DNA of 64,000 bases from Macrotrachela quadricornifera (GCA_022393335.1 JAJEKB010020949.1:360832-424831), one strand, 5' to 3'. Counted from the stretch's first letter, positions 33,185-46,692 are shown. The notes: generated by a model from the letters alone, not told the origin. Made by a program: numbers and translations.

Positions 33185-36100
33185 TTGAGCAATTTAATTT
33201 TTAATCTAATCTAGAAAATAAAACGGAGTTATGTCAATGCCAGCATAATCAATTTTTCTTAGAGAGATATCAACGGATGTTCCGCAAATTGTTTCCATTT
33301 TATTATAAATAAACTAGAGAATAGTCTAATATGATCAAAAGAATGGGCTTCGAAAGACTATACTTTGATTTCAGATAAATTCACATTTGCATGAAACTTT
33401 CGTTATCTAAAGAACGAATATTACTTTATTTTCATAAAGTAAAACTAAACTAAATAAGAAACAAATCTTTTTTTTTATGAGAACCTAATTTTAAATTTTT
33501 TTTCGTAAAATATTGCCTATTGAAATGATATGATTGATAAGAAAGAATATTGATTAATGTATTCTGTTGTTATAGTAGATATTTGTCTACTTACCTAGAA
33601 TAGAAAGAAATCTTTTTTTATTCTTTTTATTTTAACCTTAAAAAATTCATTTATCTTTATTTGATAACTATGAAGATTTTATTGATCCTTATTATTTAAA
33701 TAGTAAAGTTTGTATTTCTATTTATTTTATACAGAAAAGATAAGATAACACTATCAGTGTAAAGTATTTTATCATACTGAAAAGTGAGTAATACTATTTT
33801 GTTGTAATAATCTTAGAAATGTACGACAAATTTTAATACATGAAGGTAGTTTCATATTAGACTAGAAGTAAAACTGACGTGACCATGATCTATCTCAATG
33901 ACGAAAAATATTTTCAGCTGATAAGAGAGAGAAAAATGGTTTAACCAATAAAGCCATCATTCGAAAGATGTCATATTCAAGCAGAAAATCGAGATGACAG
34001 TTTTTTTCTCGTTCAAAATGATATACTGGTTATATAGTGTATATGAACTACTACGTAGGTAATTTTCATTTTGCCTGTCAACATATACTTCTGAGAATCA
34101 AAAGTTAACTTATGCCAGATTTGCTTGGGTTTAAAATATAGAATCGTATTTTTCTCATGTGTTTTTTTGTATATAGCAAAATGATGCTGTTAATTAGTCA
34201 AATATTTGATACTGCATAACTTCAATTCTTCTATTAAAATCTTTTCATCTTTCATTGAATTTTGAAAAAATCTCTCCTAGTAACTATATTTTTGCTTGTA
34301 TTTATAATGATAATCATTTATTTCAGCAATCTTTTTGTAAGAAAAATTTCAGTCTACTGTTTCCTTTTCGACATCATAAAATATAATATTTTTATTATGT
34401 CATTGTTTTCAATCGTCGATTATAAACTATTCGAATCAATGTTTTATACGACTAGGGACTTGAATTGATCGATCTTGATTTATTATTGACGAGTTACGAT
34501 TATTTTTTTCAATGTTTATAAATAAGGCATGTTGAAGTAAATGAAAAGATGAGTGATACAGAACCTTTTTTTGCTCTCTACTGACAGACCATGGCACGCA
34601 TGTAAACATTATCATTTTTAGATCGGTTACTAAATGAATGTAATAATTTGTTCATTATACATGCTTTTCATGTTTGGTCACAGTTCAATTTAAAAAATAT
34701 AAAAAATGATTGAATGTATTGGTTTTGATGTCAAAACTCATTTTATATTAATATTAAAAGAGAATTTAAATCGATTAATAAAAAAATTTAGTATTATTTC
34801 TGAAGTTTATTTCCTTCAATTTGAATATTCTTATATTAGACGTTAAGTTTGCAGTTTATGTTGCTGCTAGTATACTCATTTCAATTTGTCAGATAAAAAA
34901 GTATTTAAAACCGTATATCAGATATTACTAAATATTTTTATAATTAGTTTCCGTGTTTGGATGCATTTTTTCAAGATTAATAGATGTCTATACATATATT
35001 GGGCTAATCTTACATGTTTGCAGATAGAATTTTGTTTTGGAAATAGCACTTACTCGTGTCAAAATGTAGGTTATAGAGTCCTGTGGATATATGTCATAGC
35101 ATGTTTTGATATTTGTTGATGATTTAGTATTTCTATGAATCGTACAAAGTGAATACTTGTAAGACTAACTTTTATGACATTGTGAAAAGTTGAGTGTTTG
35201 GAGTATTAGTATAAATTGTGAATACTCGAATTTTAAGCTATTTTACAGTGTTTAGTATTTTAACTATAATATCATCATTACTCAATAAAATTCAAAAAGA
35301 TTTTTTACCAAAATGATCAGCAAAAAGTGCTCTATTAAGTCTGATATCAAAGGAAATTTTTTGAATATCCGTTCCTACAGAAAGTACTATTGAGAGTAGC
35401 CATATGCTGAGAAAGCCCCACCAAGGTGCCCGACATAGATACTTCAAAAATTCTCAGTAATCTTACTGATACAGGTAATGGATTAGATATTCATAGCAAA
35501 ATGTTTACTGAACAAGTAGTTGTATGGATCCTCGCATCTGGAATTTTACGGAGAAAAGCTCAAAAGGATATTCGAGATTTTTCACGTTCTGTGTAGCAAC
35601 GGCTCATTCATCGCTTTCTTTTTCACACACGAATTCATATAAACAACTCGATGAAACATAGGAAACTAATATTTTTTTCTAGATTATTTCTTGAGTATTT
35701 ACTGGTTGAGAAAATGGCGATCTCAATTGTAAATTAAGCAAGGACTATCACGAACTAGTCTCATGGAGAACCAACCAACTCAATTCTGATCAAATGCTGA
35801 AATTTGATCTGTTTGAGTTTTCAGAATTGCAAATATCATATTGAATAAAATCTCAAAAATATTGCAAATTTTTTTTTGAAAAAAAACAAATGAAAAAGTC
35901 AAAGGTTAGGTTCAATCATCAACATACTGCAATTTTGGCAACAGAATATCTAAAAATACTGTGCGACAGTATCTAATTGAGTATTTGTGCCTAAAAATAC
36001 TCTAAGGTACTTCAGTATCCGAAAGTTTCTCGGGCATAACAATAGCAGGAGACTTTTTCGGGTACTCTTAACTCAAAACATTGACTAGGATTATACTTTG

Positions 36101-36601
36101 TATATATAAAAAATAAAAACGATCATACTTTTTTGATCCTCATTTTATCACTTATCATATACTACTATGTAAAACAAGTATTACATTACTTATTTCTATG
36201 CAAACAAATCATATCAGTGTTAATTATAATGTATGTCTGGATTAGCATGAATTAGAAGAGATAACTTTTAGAAATTTCTTAAAATTAAATTGGACATAAA
36301 CAAAAAAAATTCGTTTATTTATTTTAATAAAAAAATTCATATAAATATGAAATGACACACAAAAACTCGTTTTTCTTATATTTTAAAATTCGAAAGAAAA
36401 GAAAACAAAACGTAACATTGAATATTTATAATACTAAATACTATATTAGATAGAAGAAATTCATGAACTTGTCTTATCATTTTTTTTAGATAGACAGTTC
36501 ATGTCTATTAACATACACTAAGATAAGAAAATCATCTTATGAAAATAAAATATTAATCTGTCTCAACAAATAATAAGAAATTTAATTTGTATTTTCCATT
36601 T
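33185..36601. other. Long AT-rich stretch without recognised gene
   Basis: 3.4 kb with no convincing coding region. Frames at 34262-34468 and 34886-35119 (+) are short and hydrophobic without family resemblance. Between about 35130 and 36050 there are scattered AGTATT/AATACT motifs that may be the decayed ends of an element, but I could not pair them. Confidence 0.45.
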
Positions 36602-39600
36602 TCATGCCATTGGATCAAGTAAACATGGTCGACGAAATTCTTGACCATGTTCATGAATCCATTTATTTGCAATCCATTTATTACCAATTAATACAGGACA
36701 ACCTACAACAGGAAAAAAAAGTAAATAATTATTAAAAAACAAAACAAAAAAAAATAACATACCTGCATGTAGAGTTCGCCTATCTCCTAAATCAAATTAA
36801 TATATAATAGAGGTACAGGGGAAAATATAGTATATAGTAACCTTTGCCTGATGCATGAAGATTATACCAAAATACAGCACTTCCTTTTTTAGGTTTTGTA
36901 AAACCACCATTTAAAGGAAAAACAGTTGCACCACCTTGTTCTACGTCACTTAACTAGAAATATTTTATTTATTTTCACATTAATTTAACAATATTTAACT
37001 TACATAAGTTAACCAAGTTGCAATACGTTCTTCAAAAAACTAAATTCTGTTGAAATAAACTTCAATAAATAATATTAAACTTACCGTCTTCAAAACTTTC
37101 AGTCTCATTTAGTTCTGATAACTAAATTTAAGTTTATTTTCTAATAAAATTCTTTTATATCATAACTTACACGTGAATGATCATAATGTGGTTCATATTG
37201 ACCACCAATACCATAATTTGCAATCTAATTATTTAATAAATATATTTTATATATCTAATATGAACATTATTTATATACTTGAAGTGATTCAGCTGTGATC
37301 ATACTTAAATTTGTTACAGCTTCAATTAAACGAGATAAACGAGCTACAGCTGGTGAATCTTCATCTTCCAACCAAGCACTAAAATTTCAATTATTTTAAT
37401 AATAAATTATAAAATATAATAAAATCTTCAATTAATACATGCAAGAAAATACTACATAGCATGTATTAAATAAATTTATATATGATTAGTTCATCAAATT
37501 AGTTAAAAAGAGAATACTTTTAATATTCATTTTTGAAATCAATAGCTAGTTAACATTAGTACACATAGTAATTATAAACAATATTTTCTTTTCTTGTACC
37601 TTTTGCTTACTCTGTATTTGGCAATCTCGAGTTCATCCGTGACAGGATTAACAACTTCAGATCTGTTTAGCTATAATTATAATCAGAAAGACATATAGGT
37701 GTTTGCAAAAAAAAATTGGAAACCTTCTTTCACAGATATCTTCTTCTATACAAGTGCTGTTCGAATTGTTTTATAGTGTGGTAGATAGCCCACGACAAGT
37801 TCTATGTAACAATATAATTTTATATTCTTTTGACTGATTTATAAAAACAAAAACTTATACAAATATCACGTTTCCTTCACCACATCACAAATATTTGTCA
37901 TGGATATTTCAATTTTTTAACTTTTTCATCTGAAAAATATTGGAGTTCATCAGTCTTTCTTTTTGAATTTCTTCTCTTAATAGTATGTTGGTATATTTGC
38001 AGAGGAATTTGTGCATTTTGTTATGAATTATTTCCTCAACCAAGAGCTCTTTCAAATGTTTTGCATAGGAATTGAATAGATTGAGGCAAAACATTTTTAT
38101 AACTATATTCATGAAGGTGACGACTAATTGTTGATGTAAATACTGATTTGTGGTGTATTGTTGATAATTTTTGTTTCATTTCGTTAAGAGTTATTTCATT
38201 GTCATACCAAATGTATTGATCAATAGCTTTTTTTCTTTTACACCAAGAACACGTGGTCGACCATTTTCACCTCGATGTTTAAGTGAACCTGTTTGTTTTA
38301 ATTTGTCAATATTGTAATAAATAGTACTCAATGAAATGTTTGTTTCCCGATAAATAAAAGAAGCAGATGGTATGCCCCTATTCCAAAAAGACAAAATTGT
38401 AAAATATTGATTTCTCAAGTTAGTGGTCGACAACATAATGAATAAATATATATCGAAGAGGAAAGAAATTACACTTCTATATATACAATGTGTAGTATAT
38501 CTGTCAAGGGTTTAACCCTCAAAAAATTATTTTTATAGTTGCTTATAACAGTAGAGAAACGGCTGTTTTGAAAAAAAACAAATTTTCCAAGTTCTTTGCA
38601 AACACCTGTATATATATAGGGTGATCCATAAGTTTGGAAACTTCTTAGAAAAATTGCTTATCCTTTCTTATAACAAATTCAAAAAATACTTAAAATTTGC
38701 CATGCAATCCTTTATAACAAAGTAGATATTACCCTAATTTTTCATATTTATATCCTTAGCAATAAAAGAGATATAAAGGTTAACATTTAACATTTTTTTT
38801 TCGTCATAATTCAAAAATAAAAATAAATCAAGAATATATGCGAAAACATATACAAAGAATAGTATGAAAATAAGTATATATTCAAAGAATGATATTCAAT
38901 GGAATTACACTGACGTATTTATAGTATACCTGCATATTTGATTTCAGTATTAATTACTTAACTTTTCAAAATATTAATCTTTGAATCTTTCTTATTTCTA
39001 GGGAAAGAGATACGAAAATTTAAGGTAACACCTTGCCTTATCATAAAAAATTAGATATCAAAGTTTGGACATTTTTGAATTTATTGTCGACAAGAATGAG
39101 CAATTTTTTCGAGAATCTAAGGCTTATGGATCATTCTATATATTTGTATCATTTCAGTCTCTGTTACTAATTCTATAATTAAATGATTTGAAAGTATTAG
39201 TAACAAACTCACGAACAATCACATCTTATAACTATAATATAATTTCTGTTATTTATGTAATGAATATATACCATTGGCATAGCAAGTGATTTTATTTGTT
39301 GAATATCTTTATCATTAATAATATCATGAAAAAGAAGAAGATATGGTTGATCTGCTAATTGTTCTTCTTTAACTGGTTGTAAAATAAGATATGGATGATT
39401 ATTATGACGATAACGACAAAATAATTTTGATCGACGTTTATTACCTAACTAATAAAAGAAATATAAAATGATAAATATTCTTTATTCTATTATTGATCTT
39501 CTACTTGAGATCTATTTTGTCGACAAAGATATTCATACACTTTAGATGTGAGTGAATTAACATATGGTCGTTGATTGTTTATTGGATAATTCTTATCTTT

Positions 39601-40788
39601 TTTTATTGTTGAAATGAATGTAAGATCTATTGAATCATTTGTATTTAAATGATTATTTTGTTGTTGTTGTTGTTGTTGTTCTATTATTTTTTGATTTCTA
39701 ATAGTTTTTTCATAATAAATTTTATTTTTTTTTGCTGAAACATGATTGGGATCTTAAATAATAAAATAAAAATTTTCATTTTGAAAAAAAAGCAAAGAAA
39801 ATATTTCATTTTTTTACATACCAATAGTAAGAATTTCTTCAGTGATGTCTAAAGCATGTTCTAAATTTCCCTGCTAAACAAATAAAAAACAATAATTTTA
39901 TTAAAATAAAATAAATCAATTTTACTTTAAATGTTGCATAAGAAAGATAATCTAAAATATAAGTTTTATTAATTGATTTGTTATGTGTTTCATCTTCAAA
40001 ATGATCGAGTGCTTCTTCCATCCACATTAATGTATGATAAAAATCATTATTTTCATATGCAACACGTCCCAAATCATAACATTCTAAAGCTAGAAAAAAT
40101 AAATTTCAATAACAAAAAAAAGAGAAACAATATCTATCTTTAACTAACCACTTAATTTTTTTGATTTATATGTTGAACTTATTTGTCCATTAGCTAATTC
40201 ACTTGGATTTAAGTTATAAGTATCTTGTAAACGCATTAATCCAATAGCAGATCCTATTGAGTTTATAGAAAACATTATAAATAAAAAAATAAAATTATTC
40301 ATTTACCAGTATAATCTTCAGATGAAGGAAATAACAAATTATCAGAAATAGTTTTTGAAAAATCTATAGAAGAAAAATGATAATAAAATTGAATTTTGAA
40401 TACTAAAATTAGTCTACTTGAAGATAATATTTTCTCAATTTTATTCCATTCAATTGTTAAATGTTTAATAAGTAAATGTGAATTAACTGGATTACCAAAA
40501 TAATATTCTTCATTTCCTTCTGATTGATCAATTTCATCTTTTATTATTTTAACAAATCTTTAATAAAAAAAATGAATAAATAAATAAATTAAATAATATT
40601 TATATAATAAATTACTTTTCTATATGATTTAATCGTTGATATTCTTGTTTAAGATAAATTTCTAATTTTTTCACTAATTCAATTTCAGTATTTAATAATT
40701 TAGTTAAATGTGTTGTTGATGTAAATAAATCACATTCAATAAAAATTGTTTTGATAAGAATAAGATAAAAAATTGATATAAGAAACAT
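36602..40788 (-). CDS. Prolyl 4-hydroxylase alpha subunit (collagen type)
   Basis: About 15-16 small exons on the minus strand. The ATG at 40788 starts a signal peptide (MFLISIFYLILIKTIFIE), followed by the P4Ha N-terminal helical region (DLFTSTTHLTKLLNTEIELV), a TPR/peptide-binding segment (YENNDFYHTLMWMEEALDHF; GNLEHALDITEEIL), a Gln-rich insert encoded by a CAA run (about 39660-39680), and the 2-oxoglutarate/Fe dioxygenase domain: CRYRHNNHPYL, AKYRVSK joined to SAWLEDEDS, NYGIGGQYEPHYDHSR (iron ligands His-x-Asp), DVEQGGATVFPLNGGF, TLHAGCPVLIGNKW (second His and the 2-oxoglutarate Lys) and the conserved tail EHGQEFRRPCLLDP. It hydroxylates proline in collagen-like proteins in the ER, with protein disulfide isomerase as usual partner. 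All catalytic residues are present. One intron (37671-39271) is 1.6 kb because of two transposon insertions. Confidence 0.93.
37696..38608 (-). mobile_element. Tc1/mariner-like element with degenerate, truncated transposase
   Basis: 913 bp flanked by TA (37694-37695 and 38609-38610). Ends are TAGGTGTTTGCAAA and, inverted, CAGGTGTTTGCAAA. Minus-strand coding remnants: an N-terminal helix-turn-helix region (38436-38191: ISLSTIYYNIDKLKQTGS then a GRPR motif), continuing after a frameshift with TLNEMKQKLS...STISRHLHEYSYKNVLPQ and, after another shift, YFSDEKV, which matches the second catalytic block of Tc1-type transposases. The C-terminal third is missing and there are several frameshifts and stops, so it is a fossil. 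Confidence 0.82.
38619..39136. mobile_element. TA-flanked MITE with long inverted repeats (TGATCCATAAG family)
   Basis: 518 bp between TA dinucleotides (38617-38618 and 39137-39138). Left end GGGTGATCCATAAGTTTGG; right end, inverted, GAATGATCCATAAGCCTTAG. The inverted similarity extends inward for well over 100 bp with divergence (for example AAAAATTGCT and AAATTCAAAAA on both arms). Same family as the arms at 3683-4648. No coding capacity. Confidence 0.8.
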
Positions 40789-42712
40789 GTAACTCTTCGT
40801 TTTTTTTTTTTAAAAACAAAATCTAAAAGAATAATAATCAACTATACTTGTCTGCCATTCAATACATTAATCTTATTAAAAAAGAAATCAAATGTTTATT
40901 ATGTACGAAAATTATACAAATGGATGTGCTTCATTTTGAATACAGTATCTATTAGTAACGTTTTCATTTTGTCGCGTTCTCTTCAAACGATAAACCAAAT
41001 ATTTGTAATGTATAATTGTCCTTTTTCATCGGTAATATCGACAGAGAGAATAAATCGGTTGATTAAGCACAAAAAAATATCTAAAAAGGTGAAAGACCAA
41101 TCATCTTGATTAAAGGTTTAATGTATTAATAGAAATTTTTGAGCTCCATGATGATTTATATTTCTTTTTTGATATTTATTTTTAATATACTGTATGTAAA
41201 ACAATTATCCAGGCACTTTAATACGGATCTTGTAAAGCAAATTTCACATTAGAAAACACTGCATATTCTCAACTTTTTTAAAAATATTATTTGATACGTC
41301 AAAGTTTCAACTTTATTCTACAAAAAATATGTTGAATAATATAACATTTGATAGAGAAAATAATTCGCTTTAATCTGGTATACATTAAAAATGAAAATAA
41401 TATTGATAAAATTCCGAAAACTTTGAGATAACTGAGATCCTTATAGATTTGCTAGGAAATCTAAGGTTTTTTAAATTTGATAAAATGAAAAATTCTCTTA
41501 AAATATATCATTCGATTGAGAAGAAAAAATTCAATGAAATCATGTCCTTCATTTTCAATAATGATTAAATAAAAATAGTATTAATTGCTAATTACAATTA
41601 GTCTTTTATATAGATCTTCCATTAATCTCGATTTTTAAAAAGTAAAATCAGGTTAAAATTGTTTCTTGAAAGACAAATGTTTATAGAAAACGATATTTTC
41701 TATAAAATCATGTACTGGTGAATATAATAAGTTTTTTTTTCTGGATAACATAAGGATCGAGATTTTCAGGTATAGTTTTCAATCTGTTACTATGTATACT
41801 GAATAAGACAAAACTTTTGCAATATTTTTTGTTTTACATGTTTATCTTTATATCTGATTTTTCCTTTTCAAAGAAAGGATTCTAGAAATATCACTTATAT
41901 CCAAATCGAGTTTATTTTTCAGTATTTTATAGAGAATTGATGATTTTCTCTATATGACTCCAAATAACATCTGAAAAAAATGATTTATTTTGTTGCTTTG
42001 GTTCCCGAAGAAGTTTTCTGCAATTTTTTATTGATAGAATCTGCTTCTCTTCATAAGATGCATTCGAAATAACTCGAATCAATCCTGTAGATTTGGAGTT
42101 AGTCGTAATAAATTTCATATTTTCCAAATTTTTCGGTTCTTTTTTATAAAAAATAGTGCATTGAACAGTCTCCGAAAACGTCGACAATTGTTGTATTCGA
42201 AACTATTGATCTAAAAACTTAATTATGTGAATATGCTTATCTATTAAGCTCTATGCATATACCGCAATATCTACCTATAATATTACATTGTAGGGTGAGG
42301 ATAATTGTATAATTTCATTTAATGTGTAAACAATAACGTAAGTAAATGTACAGAAGAACTGTACAAGAAAATGATCAATAAATAATTTGTTACTATATAT
42401 AAGTACTGATGATTGTATCCAGTCAGAATGATAAAAATTCATTTTTGATTTTGTAGGATCAAAGATATGTTCATTTCCTCTATTTATAACTATGTATTCT
42501 ACTTCAAGAATGAAATCTTCTGATAAAAATCTTGTAAAACATGATAGATGTAAATATTATGAATGTTTCCTATCTTAGGCATTTAGCCACGATGATCTAC
42601 TGGAATATCTCTTATTCAATAAATTCTTTATTTTATAAAAATAAAAACATAATTCACAAAAAAAACCTAAATAATTCTTTACAGGAGTTTTATTCTATTA
42701 TACAAAAGACTT
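40789..42712. other. AT-rich intergenic DNA
   Basis: No confident gene. A minus-strand frame at 41927-42187 (86 codons, KNCRKLLREPKQQNKSF) is charged and protein-like but has no recognised family or splice partner; it may be a relic exon. Confidence 0.4.
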
Positions 42713-44251
42713 TTAATGTAAATCAATTTCAAATTTTTGTATTCGATTATTGTAGTAATCAACAACATAAAGATTACCTTCTTGATCAAATGATAAATTA
42801 TTTGAACCATTGAATTGATTTGATTTTTCTCCTTTTCCATTTCCCCCAACAGCAATAGTTCCTTCATTAGCTCCTTCAGACCAACGTATTATTCGATTAT
42901 TACCCATATCTGCTACATAAATTTGACTAAATTGATTGACAATTATTCCACGAGGTGAAGATAATTGTGATAAACTATCTCCTCTACCATTTCCACCAGC
43001 AACAATAATTCCTTCTTTTGTATCTTTTAACCATTTCATCACACGATTATTTTCACTATCTGATATATATAATGAATCATCTTGATCAACAAAAATGTAA
43101 GTAGGACAATTCAACTGATTTAGATGATCACCCTTTCCATTTCCACCTGCTACAACTGTTTCACTCTTATCTCTTATGTTCCAGCGTTTCACTTCATCGT
43201 TTTTCCAATCCGAAACATAAAGATATTCATTTTTATTATCCATGGTAAGACTTGAACAATCAATATCTGAGATAATAACTTGTATATTAGCATTATTTTG
43301 ACGAGGCCATCGTATAACTCGTCTGTTTCCTCTATCAGAGATGATAAAAGAATCATCTTGTTTATCAATAATAATACCTGTTGGACAAGATAGTTGATTA
43401 TTCTGATTTCTACCTGCATCTATGTCACCAATATTTAAATTGCATTTCCATGAAACAATACGATTGTTCCCAGAGTCGGCAATATAAATCGTTTGATCAT
43501 CATCAATAAATATACCGCGAGGTTCAGAAAGTTGATTTAATCTATTTCCTGGACCATTTCTTCCAACTGTTGTAATTCCATATTGTTTCCATTTAGTATC
43601 TAAATAGAAATAAAAGAAGAAAATTGTTGACAAGAAAAAAATTGAATAGCTGAAAAAAAAAACGAATTTATTATTGATTTAATTGAAAAAAATCTTGGGA
43701 AATATGGAATTATTTTGATTATTTTATTACTTACTAAATGATTTAATTACTGAAATTTCATTAATAAATGATGTGAATTTTTCTTGTATTGATATATTTG
43801 GTGGTTTGTCAATTTCTTCTTTTAGTTGAATTAATTTTTGATAGAATTGATTTAAATGCTTTTCATTAAATTCATTTTCTTGACGAATTTGTTTCAATTG
43901 TTCAGTTAAATGAATTAATTTATTTTCAATTTGAATAATATATTTATTCATATAATTGATTACTATTTGCCTATTTTCTTCTGCAATTTGTTTTATTTTG
44001 TTAATTGAAGTTTCTTCCCATTGATTAATTTGTTTTATTAAAGAATATTTTTTTGGATCTTCTTTTCGTTCAATAAGTGTTTGTAGAAATAAATTTCGAT
44101 CATTTTCAATTTCATCAAATTGTTTATCAATTGTTTGACGATGTTTTGTTAAATGATTGAAACAAAAATCTTGTGAACATCCTTTACAATAATATGTATT
44201 CTTAGCTTTTTTACATATAAAGCATTGTATTTTATCAATTGTCATTGCCAT
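42713..44251 (-). CDS. B-box zinc finger, coiled-coil and NHL-repeat protein (TRIM-NHL-like without RING)
   Basis: Two exons: 44251-43735 and 43599-42713, separated by a 135-nt GT-AG intron (donor GTAAGTAAT, acceptor CTATTTAG); the splice gives KSFNTKWKQYG in frame. Exon 1 carries a B-box-type zinc finger (residues about 9-37: CFICKKAKNTYYCKGCSQDF then CFNHLTKH) and a long coiled coil (about 45-160). Exon 2 encodes six NHL-type propeller blades, for example QLSEPRGIFIDDDQTIYIAD and GNNRIIRW; most follow the NHL consensus and blade three is divergent. TRIM-NHL proteins bind RNA or proteins through the propeller. The RING domain that would give ubiquitin ligase activity is absent, so this would act as a scaffold or binding protein. 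NHL-repeat genes are greatly expanded in bdelloids. Confidence 0.88.
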
Positions 44252-45530
44252 ATGCTGAATATACTTTTATAATAGTATACTAAATTAAATGTATGAGAAT
44301 ATGAAAAAAGAAAAAAATAAACGTCAATTTCTATCATAACAAAATGAGCCAATATCAATAAACAAAGATAGGAAATAAGAGAATAGAAAAAAAATTATTT
44401 TTTTTAGTTTTCATTTAGGTTAAAATTTACAAAAGAAAAGCATTGACACAAAAACAAAGCATTCTGTAAGCCATGAATTCATCCAATTTTTCTGATTCCT
44501 ATCCCATTGAAAAGTACATAAAAAAAAGTTTATACAAATATATTAGCCAAAAGTATAAATTATCTATCTATATTTTTAAAAAACTGTTTCTTGGATACTC
44601 AAAGTCACATGTATAACTGGATATTGATCTAACTCTTTTCTCTTTAGGACTATTTTATGGTCAATGGATTTCAATTTTTGGCTTTTGACACTTTCTGAAG
44701 ATTTTTAGCATTCCAACAACAATTAAAATTATTTCTAGAGAGCACCTGTGCAGGCCATTTTGAAATTACCGTTGTTATTGATTCTAAAAACTCTTTTGAA
44801 CTAGCTTATACCTGAAATTATAATTCAGATTGTCGATGTCTTGAATAAGTCTTGTTACTAACAAGTCTGAATATTGAAAATAATTCAACGAATTGAATTA
44901 AAATAATAATATTTCGAAGTTTCAGTCGATTGAGTACAGTCAGTGTTAAAGGTTGTATATGATATCGTGCATTATCGTACTTACGTGAGTTTCTTATTAA
45001 CAAGACGAGAGATAACTCATTCTTTGTCCCTTCTTTCACAAATAAATAGATATTATTTATATTTTTAAATTAATACTTATTTATCATATCTGTTATCGTT
45101 CTTTAGAAAGCCCTTTTACAAATGACAGATATACCCTAATATATTCGCTGTGGATAATTTTCTATCAATGTATAAAAGAAAACTAGCTGATACATATTTT
45201 CCAAACTTTTTGCTCAACATTTACTCAAATTAGCTGCTTTTTTCAATGCTTTCTACTTTCTATATATACTTTCTTATTAACAATGTGTTGTAGAGTCTAG
45301 AAAAAAGCGATCAATAGCAATAATCACGTATAATTCAACGCATTGGTATTAAATAAATAATCAATAATTTCATTCTCAGCGAAAAATAAAATTTGATTTC
45401 TTTATTCCTGCTCAATATTCTCTTTCTCGTAGAGAAGAGTCCAGTAAACATAAATTGTTTGTTTGCTTGATTGCTTGTCTGTCCGCAGGGTCAAAAAAAC
45501 ATTTTCTTTATGTTTTCCATAAAACTTGAC
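44252..45530. other. AT-rich intergenic DNA
   Basis: Upstream region of the B-box/NHL gene; no coding signal or RNA gene recognised. Confidence 0.45.
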
Positions 45531-46360
45531 CAAAGGGTTTGCTGAGGTGGAGACTTCAAATCTGACGTTAGTTTTAATTAATCATTAATCATTAATTATT
45601 AATTATTAATAATTAGTTAACAATATTTTTAATAAAACTTGACCNNNNNNNNNNTTAATTAATCATTAATCATTAATTATTAATAATTAGTTAACAATAT
45701 TATTAATAAAACTTGGCCAAAGGGTTTTCGGGAGTGGGGAGTTCGAACCTGAGGTCAGTTTTTTAGATTTTCCCTTTTCTGAAAGAAAGGGTTATACACC
45801 GTTTAAGCCGGTGGCTAAAAATGCTTAAAGTTTGTTTCTTCGTTTGTTTGTCTAATCCAATCAGATTGCAGCAAAATTTTATCTTTCACAATTCTTTATA
45901 CTTTGATTGAAAAACAGCTGACTCTAGGGTAATCGGGGTCGAGGAACTCGAATCTGAAGTTAGTTTTTCGAGAATTTTTTTCGGATTCATTTTTTTACAC
46001 AAAGGATCACTTTTTTTACGAAAAAAATTTTTTTTATAAGGGCTGACCGAAGGGTAATCGGGGTCAAGGAACTCGAATCTGGTGGTAGTTTTTTTGAAAT
46101 TTTTTTCGGATTCATTTTTTATACAAAGGATCACTTTTTTTGCAGAAAAATTTTTTTTTATAAGGGTTGACCGAACGGTAATCAAGGACGAGAGATTCAA
46201 ATCTGAAGTCAGTTGCATAAAAATTTTTTGACGATCAATTTTTTAAACAAACAACAAATTTTTAACAAAAAGCATTTGTTTTTTATGTAGTTTGGTCAAC
46301 GGCCGTTAATGTCCAGGAACATGAATCTGACTTCGATTTTTTAAAATTTTATAAATGAAT
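45531..46360. repeat. Six diverged copies of a ~120-bp tandem repeat
   Basis: Units begin with variants of TTGACCGAAGGGTAATCGGG and continue with GAACTCGAATCTGAAG(T)TAGTTTTT; copies start near 45531, 45713, 45911, 46038, 46159 and 46290. The central three (45905-46250) have a regular ~120-bp period and share a TTTCGGATTCATTTTTT block, which keeps a minus-strand frame open (45886-46218) that is not a gene. The first two copies are interrupted by the AT-rich block that holds the assembly gap. Confidence 0.7.
45645..45654. other. Assembly gap of 10 N
   Basis: Ten undetermined bases lie between two near-identical ~65-bp copies of an AATTATTAAT-rich sequence that both end ATAAAACTTG(A/G)CC (45575-45644 and 45655-45719). 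The gap is therefore of uncertain size and the duplication may be an artefact of joining. Confidence 0.95.
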
Positions 46361-46692
46361 AGCTTGACGATAATTTACAAAACACGATTTCTACGAGAAA
46401 GAGCTGAGCGAGTCTTCAGACGAGCGTTACTTGTAAATTATGTAGGCCACAAAATCTCACTTCACTCCCATAATTAAAAAAAATCGATTAAGTTCAATTT
46501 ACATTTAATCAACTATATATAATGAGTATTGTTATAACATGCAGATATATACTAATACAAAAGAAGTTATTTATGAAGTAAATTCGTAGAAAATTTTGTA
46601 ATTATTAAAAAGAAAACTTATTTTCTAAATAGATTCACTGTTATTATACGAATTAATTGAGTTCAGTTGACATTCATGATCAGCCATATATA

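Larger units (their letters stand above)
37671..39271 (-). other. Transposon-filled intron of the prolyl 4-hydroxylase gene
   Basis: The donor at 39271 (AATG then GTATATA) and acceptor at 37671-37672 (TATAATTATAG) join KSLAMPM to LNRSEVVNP in phase 0, matching the P4H consensus. Neighbouring introns are mostly 50-230 bp. The excess is the Tc1-like element 37696-38608 and the MITE 38619-39136, separated by only 10 bp of TA repeats. Confidence 0.85.

Noticed and set aside
45740..46210. tRNA T-arm-like strings (GTTCGAACC, CTCGAATC)
   Set aside because: They belong to the ~120-bp tandem repeat; no cloverleaf could be drawn around them.
45886..46218. 110-codon minus-strand frame
   Set aside because: Open only because it spans two copies of the ~120-bp repeat; composition is repeat-derived.
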